Shown here: positions 16,344 to 25,455 of the stretch, one piece after another
How the letters are laid out: every line of letters begins with the position of its first letter
How positions within the stretch are numbered: the stretch's first letter is position 1
From: DASXYG01 sp036502625
Lineage (GTDB): Bacteria > Actinomycetota > Actinomycetes > Streptosporangiales > Streptosporangiaceae
DNA length: 64,000 nucleotides
Direction of reading: 5' to 3'
Assembly (NCBI GenBank): GCA_036502625.1
Contig: DASXYG010000125.1
Coordinates: 25,038-89,037, forward strand
Made by a program: the position numbers and the translations under genes
Notes under the pieces: model-generated
Told to the model about the DNA's origin: nothing
Seen by the model: only the letters and a program-made list of their open reading frames with translations
Database searches by the model: none

Positions 16344-17168
16344 TCAGCGATGACGGGGCACGGTGGTGTGCGTGACGATGCCGTCGGCGCCGCTGGAGCA
16401 GTGGGAGTCGACGATCCAGACGTCGTAGCTCGCGGGGGTGGCGGCCTTGCTGAAGACCAGCACCTTGACGTCCTTGCCCTCGTACGTGCCGTGGTCGACG
16501 ACGATCGGGCGGACGCCGACCTTGCCGGAGATGCGGCCCACGCAGCCCTCGATGTCGGACGGAAGCGGCGACGGGCGGCGGGTCTCCTTCGACGACTTGG
16601 GGCTGAGCTCGCCGGAGCCGGACTTCGAGCGCTTCACGAGCGCGTTCACCTGGCCGCCGAGTGTGGTCGGGGCGTAGTCGGTGCCGCTGCGCATGAGGTC
16701 GGGGATAGCGGCGCCGGGCAGCGCCACCGACGGGTTGGTGGCGCTCGCGGTGCTCCTCGCGCCGCTGGGGGCATTCGCGTCTCCGGAGGAGCCGGCCTGC
16801 CTGATGACCGCGAAACCGCCGCCGACAACGACGACGGCCGCGGCGGCGGCCGTGAGCGGCGCGATCCAGCGGCGGGTGCGCGGGCGGAACGGCACCACCG
16901 TGGCGTCGTTCCGGTCGCCCGCGGGCGCGCCCTGCTGCCGGGCCTCCGCCTCGGCGGTGATCGCCGCCTCGATGCGCGTGGCCACGCCGGACGGCATGGC
17001 CGGTGGCGGGAGCGCCGACAGGACCGCGGACACGTCTCCGAGCGCCGCGTACTCCTCGGCGCAGCGCTCGCATTCGGCCAAGTGCGCCGCTACCCGGGCG
17101 GACTCCTCTGTGCTGAGCAGTCCCTCCGAGTGGTCGGCCAGCACCTCAATGTCAATGTGCTCGGTCAC
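16344..17168 (-). CDS. Membrane anti-sigma factor with zinc-binding ZAS motif
   Basis: This protein of about 274 residues starts TEHIDIEVLADHSEG after GTG. The ZAS pattern H-x3-C-x2-C lies in HLAECERCAEEY (about residues 28-39). One membrane helix follows (WIAPLTAAAAAVVVVGGGF), then an extracytoplasmic domain with two Cys (GCVGRISGK, DSHCSS). The GTG overlaps the sigma factor stop by 4 nt (GTGA), which fixes the start and points to equimolar production. It probably holds the SigM-like factor inactive at the membrane. Confidence 0.85.
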   Translation of the reverse strand: MTEHIDIEVLADHSEGLLSTEESARVAAHLAECERCAEEYAALGDVSAVLSALPPPAMPSGVATRIEAAITAEAEARQQGAPAGDRNDATVVPFRPRTRRWIAPLTAAAAAVVVVGGGFAVIRQAGSSGDANAPSGARSTASATNPSVALPGAAIPDLMRSGTDYAPTTLGGQVNALVKRSKSGSGELSPKSSKETRRPSPLPSDIEGCVGRISGKVGVRPIVVDHGTYEGKDVKVLVFSKAATPASYDVWIVDSHCSSGADGIVTHTTVPRHR

Positions 17169-17797
17169 GACGGCTCGCCACCTCCCTCCTCGGATGTGAC
17201 GCGTCGGGAGGGGCCTCGGTTCCTGAGATGTGAGAGGTGCGGGACCAATCTGGCGCGGCCGCGTGCGCAGCGGCTCTTGACCGTTCCGCTGGCGACCTCG
17301 AGGATCCGGGCGGCGTCCTCCACGCCGTAGCCCATCATGTCGACCAGGACGAGCGCGGCGCGCTGCTCCTCGGGGAGGTGCGTGAGCGCGCTCTTGACGT
17401 CCATCGCGGTGTCGGCGGCGGAGATGCCGTCGGCGCCGATGGAGCCGCGGCTCTGCGCGACCGCGTCGAGGTTGACGTCGTCGCCCATCGCGACGGACGG
17501 GCGGGCGGCGCGGCGGCGTGTGCGGTCCAGGCAGGCGTTCACGACGATGCGGTGCAGCCAGGTGGTGACGGCGGCGTCGCCGCGGTAGCTGCCGGCCTTG
17601 CGGAACGCCGAGATGAGCGCGTCCTGGACGGCGTCGGCGGCCTCTTCGGGGTCGCCGAGGGTGCGCAGCGCGACGGCCCACAGGCGGTCGCGGTGGCGCC
17701 TGACCAGCTCGTTGAACGCCTGCGGGTCACCGTTGGTGTGCCGGTCGAGCAACTGGGCATCCGACAGCGGCGCGGTGTCAGGTGGTCGGGGGGACAT
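17165..17797 (-). CDS. sigM: ECF RNA polymerase sigma factor, SigM-like
   Basis: This 210-residue group IV sigma factor has region 2 from FNELVRRHRDRLWAVALR to VTTWLHRIVVNACLDRTRRR. Region 4 runs LTHLPEEQRAALVLVDMMGY to ASGTVKSRCARGRARL. Coupling to a ZAS anti-sigma gene and the position before trxB-trxA match actinobacterial sigM loci. The SigM name rests on synteny. It starts 12 nt after the pseudokinase gene, so the two are probably co-transcribed. Confidence 0.9.
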   Translation of the reverse strand: MSPRPPDTAPLSDAQLLDRHTNGDPQAFNELVRRHRDRLWAVALRTLGDPEEAADAVQDALISAFRKAGSYRGDAAVTTWLHRIVVNACLDRTRRRAARPSVAMGDDVNLDAVAQSRGSIGADGISAADTAMDVKSALTHLPEEQRAALVLVDMMGYGVEDAARILEVASGTVKSRCARGRARLVPHLSHLRNRGPSRRVTSEEGGGEPS

Positions 17798-17809
17798 CGC
17801 GGGATTCCT

Positions 17810-19345
17810 TCAGCCTCTGCCGTACACGTGGACCTCGTAGATGTGGGCCTTGAATTGCGAGCCGTCCATGGGGAGCCGCGTGAACCAGATGTAGACGTAC
17901 TGACCGCGGGCCTCCTGCGGCAGCTTCATGTCGAACGTGCCGACGCCGTTCGTGGACGTGGCCGCAACCGCGGCGTCGTACGGGCTCGTGGTGTTGCCGA
18001 CGCGGACCTGGATGCGGCCGGGCTGCGCCATCTGGCCCACGTTGAGCTTCACGCTCGTCACGCCGACCTGCTTGCCCATGTCGAGCCGGATGCCGGTGCC
18101 CTTGCGGAGCCGGCCGAAGTCGGCGCCGTTGAAGTGCTGGCCGGACCAGTCGGTGTTCGGGTCGCCGTCGATCGCCCGGCCGACCTCGTCGGACTTCTCG
18201 GGGACGAGCGAGCCGTCGAGGGCGGCCTTGAGGCCGGACGCGGTCTGCGGCTTGAGCACCTGCGCCTGCGGCTGCTGGTTCTGGCCGTTCGTCGGCGTGG
18301 GGGTGGGCGTGGTGGTGCCGGACCCGCCGAAGTTGCGGCCGAGCATGACGCCGCCGACGCCGATGGCGACCATCACGACGGCCACGACGAGCCCGATGAT
18401 CAGCTTGCCGATCAGCGGTGGGCGCTTGGTCGGGCGCTGGGGGTAGTTCCCGGTGGGGCCGGCGGTGGGGCCGACGGCGGAGGTGTGCTGCGCGGCGTGG
18501 GCACCGCCGCGGTTGGCGGCCGCCGGTTGCTGCTGCGGCGGCCGCGGCGGGGGGCTCGGCAGCGAGGACGCGGGCAGCGGTATGTGCCGCGGGACGGTGG
18601 ACAGGGCGTCGGCCATCTGCGCGGGCGTACTGATCGGATCACCACGCCGCGCGCCCGGGAAGAGCGCGCGGCAGACGACCGAATCCAGATTCCCCGGCAC
18701 CCCGGCGCGTACTTGGCGCGGGGTGACGGGTTGGGCGCCTTCGGCGACCGGGGCCGCCGGGAGGCCGACGTCCTCCGGGCCGGGCCACAGGCCGGTGAGG
18801 CCGGCGTAGAGCAGCCGGCCGAGGCCGTGGGTGTCGGCGAGCGCGGGCTGGTCGGAGGAGATTCCGGCGAGCGCGGCCTCGAGCCCGATGCCGACGACCT
18901 TGACGGTGCCGCCGGCGCTGAACAGCAGGGAGCGGGGGGTGAGGCAGAGGTGGGAGAGGCCGGCTGCGTGGGCGGCGGTGAGCGCCTCGGCGGCCTCGGC
19001 GACGAGACCGGCGGCGCGGTTCGGATCGGGTGCGCCGCCGGACAGGAGCTTGTGGAAGTACTCCCCGGTGACCCATTCCATGACGACGTACGCGTGTTCG
19101 GCGCGGTCGTCGGCGTCGAAGACCTGGACGACACGGGAGTCGGTGAGGCGGCTCGCGGCGCGGGCCGCGGTCACCACCTCGCTCGTACGGGGGAAGTCGT
19201 CGGAGAAGGTGAGCATGGACACGGACCGGGCAAGCGTCTCGTCGGTGGCTCTCCACATCGTGGAGCCACCGTTCTGACTCACCCGCTCTTCAAGGCGGTA
19301 TCGGCCCGCGAAGCGGGTCCCCGGTTCGATCATCGACGTGCTCAT
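17810..19345 (-). CDS. Membrane pseudokinase linked to MurJ
   Basis: This 511-residue protein has an N-terminal kinase-like domain (about 1-260) that lacks the catalytic residues. The VAxK lysine is missing (ARSVSMLTF), the HRD loop reads SHLCLTPRSLLF, and DFG reads VVGIGLE. A Pro/Gln-rich stretch (about 265-315) and one membrane helix (LIIGLVVAVVMVAIGVGGVM) follow. The extracytoplasmic domain (about 370-511) resembles a discoidin/F5-8 type carbohydrate-binding fold. In mycobacteria an equivalent pseudokinase is fused to MurJ and regulates it through FhaA; here it is a separate gene downstream of murJ. Confidence 0.85.
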   Translation of the reverse strand: MSTSMIEPGTRFAGRYRLEERVSQNGGSTMWRATDETLARSVSMLTFSDDFPRTSEVVTAARAASRLTDSRVVQVFDADDRAEHAYVVMEWVTGEYFHKLLSGGAPDPNRAAGLVAEAAEALTAAHAAGLSHLCLTPRSLLFSAGGTVKVVGIGLEAALAGISSDQPALADTHGLGRLLYAGLTGLWPGPEDVGLPAAPVAEGAQPVTPRQVRAGVPGNLDSVVCRALFPGARRGDPISTPAQMADALSTVPRHIPLPASSLPSPPPRPPQQQPAAANRGGAHAAQHTSAVGPTAGPTGNYPQRPTKRPPLIGKLIIGLVVAVVMVAIGVGGVMLGRNFGGSGTTTPTPTPTNGQNQQPQAQVLKPQTASGLKAALDGSLVPEKSDEVGRAIDGDPNTDWSGQHFNGADFGRLRKGTGIRLDMGKQVGVTSVKLNVGQMAQPGRIQVRVGNTTSPYDAAVAATSTNGVGTFDMKLPQEARGQYVYIWFTRLPMDGSQFKAHIYEVHVYGRG

Positions 19346-19506
19346 GGCAGCGTTCGGTCGCTCCTACGATCGCGCAGCGCTGGTCCGGCCCTCGACCCTC
19401 CTCGGACCCCCGGACGGGCGAGTACCTACGGACTGTCCCGCACCATGCTAGGTCGTGCGGTCTGTCCGTAAGGCTTACCTCCATCCTGCTCGTGTAATCG
19501 TTACCT

Positions 19507-19531
19507 GACGCTCCGCCGATGAAGTCGTTCC
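19507..19531 (-). promoter_or_regulatory. Candidate ECF sigma promoter before the pseudokinase
   Basis: On the minus strand GGAAC (19531-19527) is followed after exactly 16 nt by CGTC (19510-19507), the classical ECF -35/-10 pattern. It lies about 160 nt before the pseudokinase start and upstream of sigM, which suggests autoregulation. The 240-nt gap to murJ holds no gene. Confidence 0.5.
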
Positions 19532-19585
19532 TGGTCGGCAGGCGTTCCGTTCGGGGTACTCCGGAAAAGTCGCGAAGGTCTAAGG

Positions 19586-21241
19586 CTACGCCCTTCGGCC
19601 CGGTAGCTTCGCCCGGACCATCCCGATCAAGGTGGACACCTCTCCGGCCCCCACCTTCCTGGCGAAAAGGACGTACAGCAGCATGCCGATGCCGCCGCCG
19701 ACGACCAGGATCAGCACGGACGTGACGGCGCCGCGGCCGAGGACCTCGTTGAAGCCGAGGGTCATCGCGTAGCCGAAGATCAGCGCCGGAATGCCCGCGA
19801 TGAAAAGACGGCCGATGGTGGTCGCGACACGCCGGCCGTCCAGCCCGCCGATGCGGCGGGAGAGCACCCGCCAGGCGATCAGCGACCCGATGATGTACGG
19901 CACCCAGTAGCCGACGGCGAGGCCGGGGACGATCAGGTTCGGCGGGAGCAGCAGCGACGAGGTGACGTTCAGGCCGATGCCGATGCCGATGTTGACGAAG
20001 CTGATCAGCGCCGGGGTGCGGGTGTCCTTCATCGCGTAGAAGACGCGGAGCAGGAGCTGGAACGCCGCGAAGGGCACCAGGCCGAGCGCGAACGCCTGGA
20101 TGACGTAGCCGAGGAAGGCGCCGTCGGCCGAGCTGGCGTTGCCGTGGCCGAACAGCAGCGCGCCGGCGGGCTCGCCGAACACCAGCATGCCGAACGACGC
20201 GGGGACCAGCAGGACGGCCGAGACGCGCAGGCCGTTGGAGAAGTCGTCGCGGACGAGGTCGTACTGGGCGTCGGCGGCGTTGCGGCTCATGCGCGGCAGC
20301 AGCGCGGTGATCACGGAGACGGCGATGATGGCGTACGGGAGCTGGAACATCTGGTACGCGTTGGCGTACGGCGTGAGGCCCGCGCCGTAGTGCAGGCCCG
20401 CCTCGCGCGCCTGCTCGCCCGCGGAGTTCGCGAACCGCGTGGCGACCAGGAACCCGGCCTGCGTGACGACGACGTAGAGGAACGTCCAGCTCGCCATGCG
20501 GCCCATCTCGGCGAGGCCGAGCTTGCGGAAGTCGAAGCGCGGGCGCCAGCGGAAGCCGACGGCGCGCATGGACGGCATCAGCGCGAGGGTCTGCAGGACG
20601 ATGGCGCCGGTGGTGCCGATGCCGAGGAGCTGGATCTCGAACGGCGTGATGGAGTCGGCGGTGACCATGTGGCCGTGGGTGATGACCATGAACGCCAGGC
20701 CGACCGCGATGATCACGACGTTGTTGATCACCGGTGTCCACATGGGGGCGCCGAAGCGGTCGCGGGTGTTCAGCACGGCGCTCTGGTACGCGTTCACGCC
20801 GTAGAAGAAGATCTGCGGGAAGAAGAACAGCGCGAACAGGATCGCCAGGTGGCGCTGGGCCGGGGAGACGTCGCCGATGTACATGTCGACGATGGGGCCG
20901 GCGAGGATCATCGCGACGGCCGTCACGGCGAGCAGGCCGATGACGAGCAGGGTGTACAGCCGCTGGGTGTAGGCCATGCCGTCGTCGGAGTCGCGCTTGT
21001 TGGCGCGCACGAGCATGGGCAGCACGACGCTGGTCATGGTGCCGCCGAGGACGAGGTCGTGGATGCTGTTCGGCAGCGTGTTGGACGTGTTGAACGCGTC
21101 GCCGACGGCGCCGGTGCCCAGGGCGTAGACGATCACGGCCGTACGGACGAAGCCGGTGATGCGGGAGGCGACCGTGCCGAGCGCCATGATCGCGCTGGAC
21201 TGGGCCAGCTTGCGTACCGGGTTACGGGCGACGGTGCTCAC
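19586..21241 (-). CDS. murJ: Lipid II flippase MurJ (MviN)
   Basis: This 551-residue polytopic membrane protein exports the peptidoglycan precursor. It has about 14 hydrophobic segments, beginning SSAIMALGTVASRITGFVRT, the family hallmark with the conserved Arg residues. Other typical stretches are VLPMLVRANK and FYAMKDTRTPALISFVNI. It starts at GTG (21239-21241) and overlaps the end of the upstream DUF6049-type gene by 20 nt. No kinase domain is fused; that function sits in the next gene downstream. Confidence 0.95.
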   Translation of the reverse strand: MSTVARNPVRKLAQSSAIMALGTVASRITGFVRTAVIVYALGTGAVGDAFNTSNTLPNSIHDLVLGGTMTSVVLPMLVRANKRDSDDGMAYTQRLYTLLVIGLLAVTAVAMILAGPIVDMYIGDVSPAQRHLAILFALFFFPQIFFYGVNAYQSAVLNTRDRFGAPMWTPVINNVVIIAVGLAFMVITHGHMVTADSITPFEIQLLGIGTTGAIVLQTLALMPSMRAVGFRWRPRFDFRKLGLAEMGRMASWTFLYVVVTQAGFLVATRFANSAGEQAREAGLHYGAGLTPYANAYQMFQLPYAIIAVSVITALLPRMSRNAADAQYDLVRDDFSNGLRVSAVLLVPASFGMLVFGEPAGALLFGHGNASSADGAFLGYVIQAFALGLVPFAAFQLLLRVFYAMKDTRTPALISFVNIGIGIGLNVTSSLLLPPNLIVPGLAVGYWVPYIIGSLIAWRVLSRRIGGLDGRRVATTIGRLFIAGIPALIFGYAMTLGFNEVLGRGAVTSVLILVVGGGIGMLLYVLFARKVGAGEVSTLIGMVRAKLPGRRA

Positions 21242-23537
21242 GTACGTTCCCTGAACTCATCCCGGGTTCTCCTGGGGTGCTCGGACGGTGGTCGTCGGGG
21301 TGGGCGCCGTCGGCCGGGCCCGCGGGATCGGCCGGATCGGCCGGATCGGGCTTGGGGGCGTCGGAGCTGGAGGCTACCTTCACCGCGTTGGGGACGGAAC
21401 CATCCGGGCCGCTCGCGGCGGGCTCGGAGGTGGCGGGCTTGCCGCCGTCGTCGCGGGTGCGCGACCGGCGGCGCAGGATGCGCACGACCGCGGCGATGAC
21501 CAGCACGGCGAGCGCGGCGCCGGTGATCCAGGACGCGGTCTGGCCGATGTTCGTGGCCTGGATCTTCATCTCGACCGGCGGGTTGATCGGCTTGCCGTCG
21601 GCGGTGGCCAGTTCGAGGCGGAGCTTCGTCACGGTCACGGCGCGGGCGGTGACGGGGACGTGCACGGTGTACTTGCTCTGCGGGCCGACGTGGATCGTGT
21701 GGTTGTACGACCCGATCGAGATGCTGGTGGACTCCGGGGCGGTGACGTTCACCCGGACCGTCGCGGTGTTGGCTTCGTGCGCCTCGGCGCTGCCGTCTCC
21801 GGCGTCGAGGTCGTTGGCGATGGTCACCGGGATCTGCGCCTCGGAGCCGCCGAGGGTGACCGACGCGCGGTTGACGAAGTTGACCTTCTGGCTGGTCTGG
21901 TCGACCGACCAGTGGACGCGTTCGCGGAGGCGGCGCGCGCGGGTGGGGCTGCTGCGCCACGCCGAGGACTCCATGCGGTACGTGGCCAGTTGGTCGGGCG
22001 CGGTGCCGCCGGGGAAGATGCTGCCGAACCGGCGCGCGCGCGTACGGATGTCGGCGACCTTGCCGAGGTAGCGCTGGCCGAGCTCGTCCTGCTGCTCGGC
22101 GCTGGTGTACTCCAGCTTGCGGTCCAGCTTCGGGCCGGCTTTCGCGGACGTCGCGGACACCGGCTTGATCCACGGGACCTGGCGGGTGTCGTTGAGCAGC
22201 GCCTCGGGCAGCCCGTTCGCAGGGTCCCACCGGCGGGGCGGCGCGACGACGACCGTACGCGGGGAGTTCGGCAGCTCGGCGGTGATCAGCGCGGTCTCGG
22301 CGAGGAACCGCTGCTCGGTGACCGCGGCCGAGGTCTGCTCCTGGGTGCCGCCGAGGACGTCGCTCAGGGTTGGGTCCGTAAGAAGGACCTTGACGCTTCC
22401 GTTGGAGGTGGGGAGCCGGGCCACGCCGTCGGGCGTGTAGCTGAGCTGCGTGGACGTCGGCAGCGCGCGCTGGCTGAGGACGACCGTATGGGCGCCGGCG
22501 AAGGCGAGGACGTCCATGGTGTCGGCGTCGGCGAGGCCCTGCGACGGCCACGCGAGGTCGGTGGCCGGGGCGCGCTTGAGGAGCCGCTGGGTGATCTGCG
22601 CGCCGTCGCGGATCGCGGGCTTCACGTCGTCGTCGAGGCCGGCGCGGGTGACGGCGGCGGCGTCGATGTCGCCGTACGGCAGGGTGGCGAGCGGCGAGTT
22701 GCCCACCGCGGTCTTGAGACGGCCGAGCCAGGCGGTCGCGTCGGAGTCGGCGGGCTCGGTCTTCGTGCTGTTGCCGCTGCCGATCACCTGGTGGGGCCGG
22801 GAGATGCCGTCGACGTCGTCGAGCAGGGACGGGTCGACCATCCAGGTCAGCGGCACCTTGTGGGCGTTGCGCACACCGGCGTCGACCAGGCGGGACAGCC
22901 GGCCGCGGCTGACGATCGACTGGCCGAGCGAGGAGTCCATGTACGTCTTGTTGTCGGCGCGGCGCGGGCGGTCGACGATCGGCCACAGCCAGGCGATCTT
23001 CGTCGGGCGGTACGCCGGGCTCTTCGTGCCGTACGTGAGGAACGTGCGCTGCTGGGCCAGCGAACGGCCCGCCGCGTCGACCGCGTCGACCGCGATCGGG
23101 TAGACGCCGAGGGTGTCGGGCAGGCCGAGCCGGGAGACCGGGACCTTCAGCGACCAGTTGGCCGAGGACTTCGCGCGGACGCCGTGGGCGAGTGTGCCCT
23201 GCGTGGCGACGCTCTGCGGGTCGGCCGAGCCGGCGGTGTCGTCGGCGTAGAGCTTGAGCTGGCTGCGGCTCGGCAGGGCACGCGAGCTGTAGCGCAGCCG
23301 GACGGTGACGCTCGGCATGGCGTTGGCCGAGGAGTTGACGATGCGGCCGGACAGCCGGACGACCGCCTTCGGGTTCGCGGCCTTCGGGCTGAAGTGGTCG
23401 ATCGAGATGCGCGCGCTGGGTGTCGCCGGCGCGGCGCCGGCCGCGTGAGGGGACAGGGTGGCCGCCGGGAGCGCGACCATCAGGCCGCACAGCGCGAGGG
23501 ACGCGCCGCGCGCCAGTGGGCCGCGCGCGCGCCTCAT
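21222..23537 (-). CDS. Secreted, membrane-anchored DUF6049-type protein
   Basis: This 771-residue protein starts with a signal sequence (RRARGPLARGASLALCGLMV, cut near AAGA-AP). A large extracytoplasmic part follows. It ends in one membrane helix (SWITGAALAVLVIAAVVRIL) and a charged cytoplasmic tail rich in Pro-Ala-Asp repeats (about 700-765). Early residues (about 30-160) look like beta-sandwich modules, and the region near 580-680 resembles an Ig-like domain. Such proteins are conserved directly upstream of murJ in actinobacteria; their function is unknown. The frame is open to 23879, but the ATG at 23535-23537 begins a clear signal peptide and has GGAG before it. Confidence 0.8.
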   Translation of the reverse strand: MRRARGPLARGASLALCGLMVALPAATLSPHAAGAAPATPSARISIDHFSPKAANPKAVVRLSGRIVNSSANAMPSVTVRLRYSSRALPSRSQLKLYADDTAGSADPQSVATQGTLAHGVRAKSSANWSLKVPVSRLGLPDTLGVYPIAVDAVDAAGRSLAQQRTFLTYGTKSPAYRPTKIAWLWPIVDRPRRADNKTYMDSSLGQSIVSRGRLSRLVDAGVRNAHKVPLTWMVDPSLLDDVDGISRPHQVIGSGNSTKTEPADSDATAWLGRLKTAVGNSPLATLPYGDIDAAAVTRAGLDDDVKPAIRDGAQITQRLLKRAPATDLAWPSQGLADADTMDVLAFAGAHTVVLSQRALPTSTQLSYTPDGVARLPTSNGSVKVLLTDPTLSDVLGGTQEQTSAAVTEQRFLAETALITAELPNSPRTVVVAPPRRWDPANGLPEALLNDTRQVPWIKPVSATSAKAGPKLDRKLEYTSAEQQDELGQRYLGKVADIRTRARRFGSIFPGGTAPDQLATYRMESSAWRSSPTRARRLRERVHWSVDQTSQKVNFVNRASVTLGGSEAQIPVTIANDLDAGDGSAEAHEANTATVRVNVTAPESTSISIGSYNHTIHVGPQSKYTVHVPVTARAVTVTKLRLELATADGKPINPPVEMKIQATNIGQTASWITGAALAVLVIAAVVRILRRRSRTRDDGGKPATSEPAASGPDGSVPNAVKVASSSDAPKPDPADPADPAGPADGAHPDDHRPSTPGEPGMSSGNVREHRRP

Positions 23538-23978
23538 GAGCGCTCCGCAGGGAGCGCGCGGGTGCGCGGCGTGACCACCGGATGGGACGGTCGAACACCG
23601 GCGAGGAGGGGGAAGTGAGGATGCACGGTCTTCGTTGCCCGGCCGCGCGAGACGGCGGACCAGTCGGGGACGGTGCCCTGGGGGGCGCGGACGCCGCCGA
23701 CGATACCGGCTCCACCGAGCGCCCCGCGGCCACTGCGCGGGACGGCGTTCGCCCGCGCGACGCGCACCGGGCCGTCTGTGGAACGGCGGCGGATGCGATC
23801 GCGGCGGCGAGACGTACGGCACTCGCTGGGCACGGACCAAGCGTAGATGCCCGGCGCCGTAAGAAGGCCGCTCGTCCACAGGTGTGCCCTTTGACGCATC
23901 CGCGCGTGCCCGGAGTCTGGGAGGCTGGTGCCGGCAGCCAATCGCGTTTCGCTTCGTCTTCTTGAGGACTTAACCTCG
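23538..23978. other. Divergent intergenic region, DUF6049 gene to cca
   Basis: About 440 nt without a convincing gene. Several Arg/Pro-rich frames cross it on both strands but lack family resemblance and ribosome-binding sites. It must hold the promoters of both divergent genes. Confidence 0.5.
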
Positions 23979-25436
23979 ATGCCCGTGTCCAATCAGTCGT
24001 CCCTCACCGATGCCCAGCGCAAGGCCATCGCCGAATTGCTGGGCAGGATCTCCCCTGCCGTCGACGATCTCGGTCGTCGTTTCCACGCGGCGGGCCATGA
24101 AATCGCGCTGGTCGGCGGCTCCGTACGAGACGCCTTCCTCGGCCGGCTCGGGCACGACCTGGACCTCACCACCGACGCGCTGCCCGACCAGGTGCTGGAG
24201 ATCGTCCGTGAGTGGGCCGACGCGGTGTGGACGATCGGCATCGACTTCGGCACCATCGGCCTGCGGAAGAACGGCTTCCAGCTAGAGATCACGACCTACC
24301 GCAGCGAGTCCTACAACCCGAAGTCGCGCAAGCCCGACGTGGCGTACGGCAAGAGCCTCGACGAGGACCTCCGCCGCCGCGACTTCACGGTCAACGCGAT
24401 GGCCGCGCGGCTGCCCGGCCTGGAGTTCGTCGACCCGCACGGCGGCCTCGCCGACCTGCGCGCCCGCCTGCTGCGCACACCCGGCCTCCCGGAGGACTCC
24501 TTCGACGACGACCCGCTGCGCATGATGCGCGCCGCGCGGTTCGCCGCCCAGCTCGACTTCACGGTCGCGCCCGAGGTGCTGGCCGCGATGGGCGACATGG
24601 CGGCCCGGATCGAGATCGTCTCCGCCGAGCGGGTGCGCGACGAACTGTCCAAGCTGCTGCTCGGCGCGCAGCCCCGGCTCGGCATCGCGCTGCTGGTCGA
24701 CACCGGCCTGGCCGACCGGGTCCTGCCGGAGATCCCGAAGCTGCGGCTGGAGATCGACGAGCACCACCGCCACAAGGACGTCTACGAGCACTCCCTCACC
24801 GTGCTCGACCAGGCGATCGAGCTAGAGGAGCGCTACGACCTGCGCGACGACCTGGTCACCCGGCTCGCCGCGCTGCTGCACGACATCGGCAAGCCGAAGA
24901 CCCGCTCGTTCGAGGACGCCGGCCGGGTGACGTTCCACCACCACGAGGTCGTCGGGGCGTCGATGGTGAAGAGCCGCCTCACCGCGCTGCGCTACCCGAA
25001 GGACGTCGTGAAGGACGTCTCCAAGCTGGTCGAGCTGCACCTGCGGTTCCACGGCTACGGCCGCGGCGAGTGGACCGACTCCGCGGTGCGCCGCTACGTC
25101 CGCGACGCCGGGCCGCTGCTCTCCCGGCTGCACATCCTCACCCGCGCCGACTGCACGACGCGCAACAAGCGGAAGGCCGCCGCGCTGGCCCGAGCGTACG
25201 ACGACCTCGAGAAGCGGATCGAGCGGCTGGGCAAGGAGGAGGAGCTGGCCCAGATGCGGCCCGACCTCGACGGCAACGAGATCCAGGAGGTCCTGGGTAT
25301 CAAGCCAGGACCCACCGTCGGCAAGGCCTACAAGTTCCTGCTCGACCTGCGCATCGAGCACGGCCCGCTCGGCAAGGAAGCGGCGCGCGAGCGGCTGCGG
25401 GAGTGGGCGCGCGAGCAGGGCGCCGCGCCAGCCTGA
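23979..25436 (+). CDS. cca: CCA tRNA nucleotidyltransferase
   Basis: This 485-residue class II enzyme adds or repairs the 3' CCA of tRNA. The catalytic head has LVGGSVRDAFLGRLGHDLDL with the paired Asp residues. RRRDFTVNAMA and DDPLRMMRAARFAAQL mark the next motifs. An HD domain (LLHDIGKPKT, then HHHEVVGA) suggests added phosphohydrolase activity. The ATG at 23979 is preceded by TTGAGGA; the open frame begins 51 nt earlier. Synteny with murJ matches other actinobacteria. Confidence 0.95.
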   Translation: MPVSNQSSLTDAQRKAIAELLGRISPAVDDLGRRFHAAGHEIALVGGSVRDAFLGRLGHDLDLTTDALPDQVLEIVREWADAVWTIGIDFGTIGLRKNGFQLEITTYRSESYNPKSRKPDVAYGKSLDEDLRRRDFTVNAMAARLPGLEFVDPHGGLADLRARLLRTPGLPEDSFDDDPLRMMRAARFAAQLDFTVAPEVLAAMGDMAARIEIVSAERVRDELSKLLLGAQPRLGIALLVDTGLADRVLPEIPKLRLEIDEHHRHKDVYEHSLTVLDQAIELEERYDLRDDLVTRLAALLHDIGKPKTRSFEDAGRVTFHHHEVVGASMVKSRLTALRYPKDVVKDVSKLVELHLRFHGYGRGEWTDSAVRRYVRDAGPLLSRLHILTRADCTTRNKRKAAALARAYDDLEKRIERLGKEEELAQMRPDLDGNEIQEVLGIKPGPTVGKAYKFLLDLRIEHGPLGKEAARERLREWAREQGAAPA

Positions 25437-25455
25437 GCCTGTCCGGCCGCGGTCG

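Noticed and set aside
17237..19471. Very long antisense frames, such as 17237-19471, 21288-23618 and 39411-42035
   Set aside because: They are mirror images of real genes and reflect high third-position GC. Their translations lack family motifs and consist of Arg/Gly/Val-rich runs.
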